Of a DNA stretch of 12,691 bases, positions 7,127 through 12,691 are shown one piece after another. The notes beneath the pieces were generated by a model. That model was not told the DNA's origin. It did no database searches and saw nothing but the letters and a program-made list of their open reading frames with translations. Source of the DNA: JBKHBT01 sp046542255 (lineage in GTDB: Bacteria; UBP14; UBA6098; JBKHBT01); contig JBKHBT010000101.1 of the NCBI GenBank assembly GCA_046542255.1, forward strand, positions 1-12,691, given 5' to 3'. Numbering within the stretch: the stretch's first letter is position 1; the number at the start of each line of letters is the position of its first letter. The position numbers and the translations under genes are program-made.

Positions 7127-8104
7127 TTAATATGAAAATTCTTCTCCAAATGCAGCTTTTTTCTGCGCACCATAGCCGATAGAAATCGAAACTTCATGGC
7201 TAAATGCCGACTCTTTGCCGATTTTAGAATTTGGATAGATGAAAGCATAATCGACTTCGAAGGAATAATCCAGTCCCATCAGCATTATCTCGGTATCGTG
7301 ATAGCCAAGCCCTAAGCTAACGAAATCGGGATTGAAACCGGCACGTATTCCGGCGGAATTATCGAAAAACCAGCTTTCTACGCCAGCAGCCAGTTTGACG
7401 TTTTTGTCATCGGGTGATTCTGCCATGTATTGCAGGTCTGTCGAAAGGAAAACCTGGTCGAGGACAGAATATGAAAGCCCCAGCCTGACCTGCGTGTCCA
7501 ATTCGCCATTTTTATCAGAAAGTGCAAGATTCGGCGGTACAAGATTCCGTGCAAAAAGCCCGGCACGAAAACCCTCGAGAGGATTGACCATAAGGCCTGC
7601 ATCGAGCCCGGCACTAATTTTATTGTAGCCATTTTCGGAAAATAGTGGATCATTTTGAATATCGCCGTATTGTTCATGATATTCGAATCCAGTCTGGTCG
7701 AATTGGCTGATATATAAATTCGTGCGAATGCCACCAGAAAGCACTCCCTGAAATGTCCTTGAAAGAGAAAGCCCGACAATATTCTGATAGTAAATATCCG
7801 AATACATGAAATCCCCAGATAAACCAATCTGGAAATTATCCAGATTATGAATATAGCCCATCGCACCATTGCCCATATTATCGGAATTAAAACCAGCATA
7901 GTATGATTTGTAATGAAAGCCGACTATATGCCTTGTGGAATGTGCCATGCCGGCTGGATTCCAGCTCAGGGCAGATATATCATCAGAGATGGCAGTATAA
8001 GCGCCACCCATGCCGAGCGCACGTGCTCCATGAAAGTCCTGCGCATATAGAAAAACAGCCAAAATAAAAATCGATAAGACAATTGCCGACCATTTGGATT
8101 TCAT
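7127..8104 (-). CDS. PorV/PorQ-family outer-membrane beta-barrel protein
   Basis: A 325-residue protein. The signal peptide ends near YA-QD (cleavage about residue 21) and leads straight into ARALGMGGAYTAISDDISAL and WNPAGMA (residues 27-54), the hallmark of the PorV/PorQ (UPF0164, FadL-like) family. The rest is made of alternating amphipathic strands with repeated GxxGGxR and AGLFARN-type turns, as expected for a 14-stranded-type barrel. In type IX secretion PorV binds and shuttles cargo carrying a C-terminal sorting domain; other members of this large family have no known role, and FCB genomes carry many paralogues. The start is the ATG with GGAG about 8 bases upstream; an ATG eight codons earlier would spoil the signal peptide. 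Its neighbours also encode exported proteins, including one with a sorting-like C terminus. Confidence 0.82.
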   Translation of the reverse strand: MKSKWSAIVLSIFILAVFLYAQDFHGARALGMGGAYTAISDDISALSWNPAGMAHSTRHIVGFHYKSYYAGFNSDNMGNGAMGYIHNLDNFQIGLSGDFMYSDIYYQNIVGLSLSRTFQGVLSGGIRTNLYISQFDQTGFEYHEQYGDIQNDPLFSENGYNKISAGLDAGLMVNPLEGFRAGLFARNLVPPNLALSDKNGELDTQVRLGLSYSVLDQVFLSTDLQYMAESPDDKNVKLAAGVESWFFDNSAGIRAGFNPDFVSLGLGYHDTEIMLMGLDYSFEVDYAFIYPNSKIGKESAFSHEVSISIGYGAQKKAAFGEEFSY

Positions 8105-8171
8105 ATAAACTCCAACTAAAATTTCCAACCGATTTGTTCAATTGAAAATAAATTCACAAAGAAAATAATAT

Positions 8172-8275
8172 AATCGGTAACAAAATCAAGACAAATTCTC
8201 GAATATTAGTTCGAGCACTCGATTATTAAAATCGAGTAGAAAGCTTGATTACCAAAATCAAGTAAGAACTTGATT
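8172..8275. repeat. Cluster of small hairpins and 25-26-base tandem repeats
   Basis: Upstream of the PorV-like gene are consecutive small hairpins: CTCGAA/TTCGAG around TATTAG (8198-8215), CTCGAT/ATCGAG around TATTAAA (8218-8236), CTTGAT/ATCAAG around TACCAAA (8244-8262), and a half-copy CTTGATTACC at 8269. A related half, GGTAACAAAATCAAG, is at 8176-8190. The arms change in a matched way between copies (C-G to T-A). It may be a multi-site operator, a repeat array, or structure in the leader of the PorV-like gene. Confidence 0.65.
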
Positions 8276-8385
8276 ACCTATAATACTTATAAATTATATT
8301 GATTTTGTCAAGCTATTTGTGAATAATTCTATTGAAAACCGTGTTTTATAGTTGATTATCTAATAATCTAATCGAAGTGAATAGA

Positions 8386-9663
8386 TTAATTCTCTCCGAC
8401 AAGTATGATGCCCCAATCACGGTCAGCAATATACAGGTAATCTCCATCTACAAAAATGCCATTGGCATACATAGTTTCGATATGCTGAATAGATTCTGGC
8501 GCTCGTGGATTTGATATATCGTAAACCAGTACACCCTTGCTTCCGATGCAAAGATATAGCCTATCGCCATGGATATGCACATCCTGCGCATCGCCGACCT
8601 GCGTATCGATATTGGTGATAATTTCTGGAGATTCGGGATTTGCAAAATCGATCAGAGTTAGGCCTGCTATCCCATCGGCAATATAGGCAATCTGTGCCGC
8701 AGAATCCACCGCACATTCTCTTGCATCGCCATAAGTATCGATGCTGCTGATTTCATCGAGGTCATATGGATCGCTCAAATCGCCTATTATAACACCTATC
8801 TCGCCGGCCATAGCAAAAAATAGGCTATCGAAAACATCGACCCCATAAGTATTCCCTGAGATTCTGAAAAGTTCACCATCGACTATCGATGGATTGGTTA
8901 CGTCAAAGACATATATGCCATCGTCCTGGTCGCTGACTGCAATATAAACATTATCACCACGGTAGAAGCCTTCGATATCCGAAGCTCTTCGCGCCCAGAC
9001 AGAAAGCGTATAATACGATGGATTAAGCGGGTCGTCCAATTCGAAAAGCCCGACTGGCGGATTCGACCTATATGCAGCTGCCCAAAGATTTTCATTGACA
9101 GCATCGACCCAAAGGGCGAGCGTTCTATCCTGCGTAGGTATTTCATAGCTTCCGTGATATTCCATCGTACCGCTCGAATAATCCACGACAGAAACACCGG
9201 CATGATTGTCTGCGATATAAATAATGTCATCATTTCTTACGACATCTTCGCTCTGGCCCGGCATCTGTAAAGTCGCATAAAGAGCGAGCGGCTCCTGTAT
9301 CAAAGTGAAAGAGATAGTATCCGACCAATTGCCCCATTCGCCAGATGTATCACGCATTCCTACTGTCCATGAGTATTCGCCTTGATATACTGGTTCGAGT
9401 GTTTTGAAGCTGGAAGTATATTCTACATGGTCGATTATCGTTTCACCATCTTTGAAAACCCTGATCTTATAGCCATTCGACTCCTCGCGCCCGCCCCAAT
9501 CGAAATAGATTCTGAAATCATTAACAACCGTTCCTGGGTCGGGATAATAAAGCGAAATCTTGCGAGATGACCCATCGTCATCATTTGCGGTTGGCAAAGT
9601 CTGTTCGCCGCAGCCGAAGAATAATATCGCTGATATAAGTGCAATTATTGAGATATATTTCAT
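8386..9663 (-). CDS. LVIVD-repeat beta-propeller lipoprotein
   Basis: A 425-residue protein with a lipoprotein-type signal (hydrophobic residues 4-16, then FFGC with the candidate lipidated Cys18; Phe rather than Leu/Val at -3 makes the lipobox slightly atypical). Residues 34-122 resemble a fibronectin type III-like domain (YFDWGG, YKIRVFKDG, YSWTVGMRDTSG). Residues about 127-425 form six LVIVD-type repeats such as IIYIADNHAGVSVVDY, VYIAVSDQDDGIYVFDVTNP, IAYIADGIAGLTLIDFANP and LYLCIGSKGVLVYDISNP, which fits a six-bladed beta-propeller. The expected location is the outer membrane, facing either side. The ligand and the role are unknown. GGAG lies 7-8 bases before the ATG, and the gene starts 17 bases after the preceding barrel gene, so the two probably form an operon. 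Confidence 0.88.
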   Translation of the reverse strand: MKYISIIALISAILFFGCGEQTLPTANDDDGSSRKISLYYPDPGTVVNDFRIYFDWGGREESNGYKIRVFKDGETIIDHVEYTSSFKTLEPVYQGEYSWTVGMRDTSGEWGNWSDTISFTLIQEPLALYATLQMPGQSEDVVRNDDIIYIADNHAGVSVVDYSSGTMEYHGSYEIPTQDRTLALWVDAVNENLWAAAYRSNPPVGLFELDDPLNPSYYTLSVWARRASDIEGFYRGDNVYIAVSDQDDGIYVFDVTNPSIVDGELFRISGNTYGVDVFDSLFFAMAGEIGVIIGDLSDPYDLDEISSIDTYGDARECAVDSAAQIAYIADGIAGLTLIDFANPESPEIITNIDTQVGDAQDVHIHGDRLYLCIGSKGVLVYDISNPRAPESIQHIETMYANGIFVDGDYLYIADRDWGIILVGEN

Positions 9664-9680
9664 ATATACTTCTCCGTATT

Positions 9681-10670
9681 TTAATATTTTAAACTGAGGC
9701 CATCATATCCGGCCTCGATGTCGATCATTATTCTATTATAGCTTCTAAGGTCGGAAAGCTCTTCGAAAATCTCGCTTTCGATGCTTCTTGTCATATATTT
9801 GCCACCTAATTTGATATAAAAATCATCGAAATCATATCGAAAATCTATATCGAATGAATTATATGTATCTTTTCTCGTATAATGATAGGTATCATCGGGT
9901 TTCTTTGAAGTATAATATCGCATATACATAAAGCTCGAAAGCCGAATATCGAATTTTCCAAAATTATAGCCCACAGAGAGCAAAAAACTGTCTTCGTCAT
10001 AGGAAGCATCAGAATCATCGGATGTTGCGGCATTTTCGCCCTGAACATCATAGCCACGGCAATCTGCAATATCGAAACCATAACCGGCTTTGAGATATAG
10101 CTCCTTATTATAACGTAAATAGCCAAAGAGACCGTATTGTCTCTCATCATATTCCATGAAATTCTCATCGAAATATTTCAATTGGTATTTCAATGATACT
10201 TCCGCCCATGTATTATCGATAAATTCCAAACCACTTCTAAGTCGAAATAGATTATTGGTATATTTAGGGAATTTCCATTCATAATTATCATCAGAATCTT
10301 TCAAAGGCCGGATGGATTTTTGTGGCATATATTGATAATAAGCAGTTATCCAGTATGCATGTTTGATAAATAGAATCTTCGGACGTAGTTTAATATTATT
10401 TCGGCCAGTATTATCGAAATAGTTTTCCGCCGATAATACAAATGATGGTTTTACCGAGAATTTGCCGAGTTTCGCGATTCTGGTTTCGGCATCGAGAGAA
10501 TAGAAGCTCACCAGATCGCTAACGACTCCAATAGGATGGTTTTCTTCTTTATCTGAAATTGAATATGGATTGTTATCGAATTTGAAACCGGCATCGATAT
10601 CGATATCTATTTCGCTGGCAAAAAGCGAAATGGAAATAAGAAGTACAAATATGATATTCAAATCTCTCAT
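9681..10670 (-). CDS. Putative outer-membrane beta-barrel protein
   Basis: About 329 residues, with a signal peptide ending near ISLFA-SE. The mature part is rich in Tyr, Phe, Asp and Lys and consists of alternating amphipathic strands such as YLKAGYGFDIA, FLLSVGYNFGKFDIRLSSF and FDIDFRYDFDDFYIKLGGKY, as in transmembrane barrels. It ends in YDGLSLKY rather than the usual terminal Phe, though a terminal aromatic is kept. I recognise no named family. Two in-frame ATGs at 10676 and 10670 are possible starts; the second gives the tidier signal peptide, but neither has a good Shine-Dalgarno. It is probably co-transcribed with the propeller lipoprotein 17 bases downstream, and the pair could form a complex at the outer membrane (inference). 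Confidence 0.75.
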   Translation of the reverse strand: MRDLNIIFVLLISISLFASEIDIDIDAGFKFDNNPYSISDKEENHPIGVVSDLVSFYSLDAETRIAKLGKFSVKPSFVLSAENYFDNTGRNNIKLRPKILFIKHAYWITAYYQYMPQKSIRPLKDSDDNYEWKFPKYTNNLFRLRSGLEFIDNTWAEVSLKYQLKYFDENFMEYDERQYGLFGYLRYNKELYLKAGYGFDIADCRGYDVQGENAATSDDSDASYDEDSFLLSVGYNFGKFDIRLSSFMYMRYYTSKKPDDTYHYTRKDTYNSFDIDFRYDFDDFYIKLGGKYMTRSIESEIFEELSDLRSYNRIMIDIEAGYDGLSLKY

Positions 10671-10714
10671 GCACATAAAATATTAAATTTAACCAAATAA
10701 AAAAAGGAAAATAT

Positions 10715-10749
10715 AAAAACCCCCGGCAATCCCTTTCCGGAGGTTTTTT
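10715..10749 (-). terminator. Bidirectional terminator-like hairpin in the leader of the barrel gene
   Basis: AAAACCCCCGG (10716-10726) pairs with CCGGAGGTTTT (10737-10747) with one mismatch and a 10-base loop. T-runs flank both sides: six on plus at 10744-10749, and five on minus at 10715-10719. It lies only 45 bases upstream of the barrel gene start, so on the minus strand it could end a short leader transcript or act as an attenuator. On plus it would end any antisense transcript. Confidence 0.65.
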
Positions 10750-10805
10750 GTACACATAGACTTCACACTATGAAACCTGCTCACACATCATATCGACTGC
10801 TATAA

Positions 10806-10811
10806 ATTATA
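10806..10811 (-). promoter_or_regulatory. Candidate -10 box for the barrel-lipoprotein operon
   Basis: A perfect TATAAT on the minus strand between the two terminators, about 135 bases upstream of the barrel gene. The -35 region at the right spacing (TAATCA) is weak, so this is tentative. A start here would place the 10715-10749 hairpin inside the transcribed leader. Confidence 0.35.
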
Positions 10812-10847
10812 CTTTAGAACTTTATTTGTGATTATTTTTATGATAAC

Positions 10848-10878
10848 AAAAAACCTGCCACAGAACGCAGCAGGTTTT
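10848..10878 (-). terminator. Rho-independent terminator of the LTxxQ-repeat protein gene
   Basis: A perfect 9-bp stem, AAAACCTGC (10850-10858) with GCAGGTTTT (10870-10878), encloses an 11-base loop. On the minus strand the stem is followed by six T, about 30 bases past the stop codon of the 10909-12075 gene. Confidence 0.85.
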
Positions 10879-10908
10879 GATATGGGATATTTTATTTCCG
10901 GGTAGGTA

Positions 10909-12075
10909 TTATTTCATAAGTATAATTTTCTGAGTTTCAGAGTGGTTGCCTGAGCTTATTTTGACAAGGTATGCTCCATTTGGCATATCTTCTCCACTCG
11001 AGTTTTTGCCATCCCATCTAACAGAATGTCTTCCTTCTTTCTGATCGCCGGAATATAGGGCTTTAATTAATTTGCCATTTGTGTCATAAACTTTAATTTC
11101 TGTATAATCTGCTTTATCGAGGTCATATTCTACAGTAGAAGCCTGTTTGGCAGGCGATGGCGAAACAGAAGAATTGAATCTATTTGCTTTACCTTGTTCC
11201 GGGAAATTCTGCTTTTCAGGAAAATCGATTCCCCATTCTTGGAGCTTTTCTTTTATAGCAATTCTGATTTCTTCTTTCGATGCTCCGTCATGTTTCATCG
11301 TTCTTGTCATCCTGAATATCTCTCTTTTTTGCTGCCTATTGAGTTTTTCTAAAAATTCAGGTGTTTCCGGAACTTCGATACCCCAGGATTCTAATTTTGC
11401 ATAAACTGCTTCGCGGATGTCTTCGCGAGAAGCATCGTCTTCGCGCATAGAATAAACCATCTCACGAATTTCAGTTCTTTGGGATTCATCGAGTTTACTC
11501 ATGAAGGGCATGTGACGAGACTTGTGACAGCTACGGGGTGAACAATCTTCCTCCCGAACTTCGTCACAGCAAGATTCGTGCCCGGCATGTTTTCCTTCGC
11601 AAATTTCGGCTCTTTTGGAATCACCGAAACCTTTTTTAGAGCACTTATGACGCATATGTGTGCTACAGCCTTCTTCCGGAACTTCGATACCCCATGATTC
11701 CAACCTGGAATGGACTGCTTCGCAGATTTCTTCACGAGCATCTTCGCGCATAGATTGAACCATCTCACGAATTTCAGTTCTTTGGGATTCATCGAGTTCA
11801 TCCATGAAGGGCATGTGTCGATGTCGTGGCCCACAGCCTTCTTCTGGAACTTCGATACCCCATGATTCCAGCCTTGCATGGACTGCTTCGCGAATTTCTT
11901 CACGAGAAGCATCATCTTCGCGCATAGATTGAACCATTTCGCGGATTTCAGTTCTTTGGGATTCTGTCAGTTCATCCATAAAAGGATGTCTTGGCCCATG
12001 TCTCTGTGCAAAAAGCAATGCGCCAAATACCAATATGGATGTGATAATCAGTGCCATTATAATCTTTCTACTCAT
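10909..12075 (-). CDS. Secreted Cys/His-rich LTxxQ-repeat protein with FlgD/type IX-like C-terminal domain
   Basis: 388 residues from the ATG at 12075, which follows GGAAGGAG by five bases and starts a clear signal peptide (residues 1-24, ending LLFAQ); a longer in-frame reading lacks a ribosome site. Residues 30-292 contain four helical units with an LTxxQ-like start (LTESQ, LDESQ, LDESQ, LNRQQ), each followed by an REMVQSMRED-type helix and a final EAVHARLESWGIEVPE-type helix. A shortened, diverged unit lies at 144-188. LTxxQ is the signature of the Spy/CpxP/ZraP periplasmic chaperones and metal sensors. Linkers carry His clusters (GPRHRH, HMRH, CHKSRH) and residues 81-183 hold nine cysteines, suggesting metal binding (inference). 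Residues 313-388 match the FlgD-like/type IX sorting domain: VEYDLDKADYTEIKVYDTNG, then RWDGKNSSGEDMPNGAYLVK, then basic TQKIILMK at the end. Confidence 0.85.
   Translation of the reverse strand: MSRKIIMALIITSILVFGALLFAQRHGPRHPFMDELTESQRTEIREMVQSMREDDASREEIREAVHARLESWGIEVPEEGCGPRHRHMPFMDELDESQRTEIREMVQSMREDAREEICEAVHSRLESWGIEVPEEGCSTHMRHKCSKKGFGDSKRAEICEGKHAGHESCCDEVREEDCSPRSCHKSRHMPFMSKLDESQRTEIREMVYSMREDDASREDIREAVYAKLESWGIEVPETPEFLEKLNRQQKREIFRMTRTMKHDGASKEEIRIAIKEKLQEWGIDFPEKQNFPEQGKANRFNSSVSPSPAKQASTVEYDLDKADYTEIKVYDTNGKLIKALYSGDQKEGRHSVRWDGKNSSGEDMPNGAYLVKISSGNHSETQKIILMK
11200..11988 (-). repeat. Tandem LTxxQ repeat array (coding)
   Basis: Units lie at 11815-11988 (58 codons), 11647-11814 (56 codons, with a 6-base deletion in the DDAS segment), 11512-11646 (45 codons, degenerate), 11356-11511 (52 codons) and 11200-11355 (52 codons, the most diverged full unit). 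Units 1, 2 and 4 of this order are nearly identical at DNA level over long stretches, which indicates recent duplication. The degenerate unit aligns as an internally deleted copy: its ICEGKHAGHESCCDEV matches ICEAVHSRLESWGIEV in the preceding unit. Confidence 0.85.
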
Positions 12076-12103
12076 TAAAACTCCTTCCAAATTTTTCCGA
12101 GTC

Positions 12104-12117
12104 ATTGTCCGGACAAT
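12104..12117. promoter_or_regulatory. Perfect 14-base palindrome, possible operator
   Basis: ATTGTCCGGACAAT is perfectly self-complementary with no spacer. It sits 28 bases upstream of the LTxxQ-repeat gene start and downstream of its likely promoter, a position where a dimeric repressor could block transcription. No specific regulator family can be named. Confidence 0.55.
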
Positions 12118-12169
12118 AGGCTCGATTCTAATTTTCAATTTCATCGTTCAGATATATAGACGTGTGAGA

Positions 12170-12198
12170 ATTATATGGTTTACATTTTTTTTAGGTAA
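12170..12198 (-). promoter_or_regulatory. Candidate promoter of the LTxxQ-repeat protein gene
   Basis: On the minus strand a perfect TATAAT (12170-12175) lies 17 bases from TTACCT (12193-12198), with a run of eight A at the start of the spacer. The predicted start near 12163 gives a leader of about 88 bases that includes the palindrome. Confidence 0.5.
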
Positions 12199-12317
12199 TT
12201 TGGGATGTTGCTCGATGCCTAAGTATTTAAGTTAAATTGGGTGAAGTATATTTTACAAGTTCATTTTTTTATTTAATTACTTCTTGCAAAATCTCTTTCA
12301 AAGGTATATCTTGCTTT

Positions 12318-12393
12318 CGAGCCATTGAATGCCCGCTTTTTGAAGTTAATGGCTGATTGATTTCAGATAAAAGGCATTTGATGGCTCGTTTTT
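12318..12393 (+). terminator. Long hairpin with T-run, plus-strand terminator or RNA 3' end
   Basis: Bases 12318-12333 (CGAGCCATTGAATGCC) pair with 12373-12388 (GGCATTTGATGGCTCG) over 16 positions, two of them G.U wobbles when read as plus-strand RNA but A.C mismatches on the minus strand. The loop is 39 bases and five T follow. This supports plus-strand transcription, but no gene lies upstream on that strand in the window. Confidence 0.5.
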
Positions 12394-12470
12394 ATTTAAA
12401 CTTCCATAGATACCCAGATTCAGTGTTATATTTATTTAAAGCAAACAATCTCGACTTTTAACCTTGTTGC

Positions 12471-12483
12471 GAAGCTCTGCTTC
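12471..12483 (-). repeat. Mini-hairpin, GC-AGA-GC core (copy 3, reversed)
   Basis: GAAGC and GCTTC surround TCT on the plus strand, which reads AGA on the minus strand. The stem is 5 bp, making it the shortest of the five family members. Confidence 0.5.
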
Positions 12484-12503
12484 TCTTGGGCTTTAGAAAG
12501 AAT

Positions 12504-12518
12504 CGAAGCGGAGCTTCG
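12504..12518 (+). repeat. Mini-hairpin, GC-GGA-GC core (copy 4)
   Basis: CGAAGC and GCTTCG form a perfect 6-bp stem around GGA. Confidence 0.6.
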
Positions 12519-12528
12519 GAAAAACATG

Positions 12529-12553
12529 CGCTACAAAGCAGAGCTTTGTAGCG
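12529..12553 (+). repeat. Mini-hairpin, GC-AGA-GC core (copy 5)
   Basis: CGCTACAAAGC pairs perfectly over 11 bases with GCTTTGTAGCG around AGA. It has the longest perfect stem of the family and lies 10 bases after copy 4. Confidence 0.65.
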
Positions 12554-12588
12554 AGAGCAGTAGTCTTGTTTATATTTGGATTCAGAAG

Positions 12589-12643
12589 AGACAATGCGCT
12601 GTTCCGCATTGTCATACTTCTCAGGCTAAAACACCCTTAAAGC
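12589..12643 (-). repeat. 55-base dispersed element, copy B
   Basis: The reverse complement matches copy A at 6967-7021, including GCTTTA, TGTTTTAGCCTGAGAAG and a terminal hairpin (12590-12613) with arms GACAATGCG and CGCATTGTC around GAACAG. The match stops sharply at both ends, so this looks like a discrete element rather than a larger duplication. Confidence 0.8.
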
Positions 12644-12691
12644 TGTTGCTTTAGATGGATTCTGCATTATTTATTTTGTTTATATATGGTT

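Larger units (their letters stand above)
12076..12691. other. Right-end intergenic region
   Basis: A 616-base stretch with no convincing gene on either strand. It contains, in order, an operator-like palindrome, a promoter for the LTxxQ-repeat gene, a 71-base hairpin followed by T5, three mini-hairpins with the GC-(G/A)GA-GC core, and copy B of the 55-base element. The repeat density suggests a site where such elements accumulate. Confidence 0.6.

Noticed and set aside
8172..8275. Plasmid-type iterons or a replication origin
   Set aside because: The repeats are imperfect hairpins, with no DnaA boxes, replication gene or partition gene nearby.
11499..11915. Overlapping minus-strand open frame of 138 codons inside the LTxxQ gene
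   Set aside because: It is the shifted reading of the tandem repeat. Its own repetitiveness follows from the DNA repeat, and the main frame has the signal peptide and C-terminal domain. It also rules out a simple frameshift as the origin of the Cys/His unit.

Overview
The window looks like a piece of an AT-rich genome from a Gram-negative bacterium of the FCB (Fibrobacteres-Chlorobi-Bacteroidetes) superphylum, probably one of its less studied candidate phyla. The evidence is a PorV/PorQ-type outer-membrane protein, a secreted protein ending in a FlgD-like/type IX-type sorting domain, LVIVD-repeat and tail-fibre-like surface proteins, and a V/A-type rather than F-type ATPase subunit. The exact phylum cannot be read from the sequence. 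Two genes start with TTG behind good Shine-Dalgarno sequences.

Layout. Bases 1-235 are intergenic, with small hairpins and a direct repeat, and possibly the first 18 codons of a minus-strand gene leaving the window. Bases 236-1709 (minus) hold a tightly spaced pair: a class I aminotransferase, then an FmdB-family zinc-ribbon protein. A 255-base divergent promoter region follows. Bases 1965-3440 (plus) hold a membrane-anchored TPR protein and V-type ATPase subunit D. Bases 3441-4104 hold no gene, but carry a terminator for each of the converging strands. From 4105 to 12075 all five genes are on the minus strand and encode exported proteins: a 905-residue fibre-like protein with an unusual IDS-rich repeat, a PorV/PorQ-like barrel, a lipoprotein with a six-bladed LVIVD propeller, a second putative outer-membrane barrel, and a Cys/His-rich protein with tandem LTxxQ (Spy/CpxP-like) repeats and a C-terminal sorting-like domain. 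Bases 12076-12691 are intergenic, with a promoter, an operator-like palindrome, a G.U-containing hairpin and repeats.

How the genes may work together. The minus-strand block reads as an envelope/secretion neighbourhood. In type IX secretion, PorV binds cargo carrying a C-terminal sorting domain, so the PorV-like protein and the LTxxQ-repeat protein could be functionally linked; this is inference. The propeller lipoprotein and the barrel are 17 bases apart and are probably co-transcribed. The aminotransferase and ATPase subunit are ordinary housekeeping genes, although subunit D stands alone without its usual ATPase partners.

Most of the unexplained structure is intergenic. There are two families of small hairpins whose arms differ by complementary changes between copies: GC-(G/A)GA-GC mini-hairpins at both ends of the window, and a 55-base element present twice in opposite orientation. 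There is also a cluster of 25-26-base hairpin repeats upstream of the PorV-like gene. No tRNA, rRNA, CRISPR array, transposase or prophage gene was seen.
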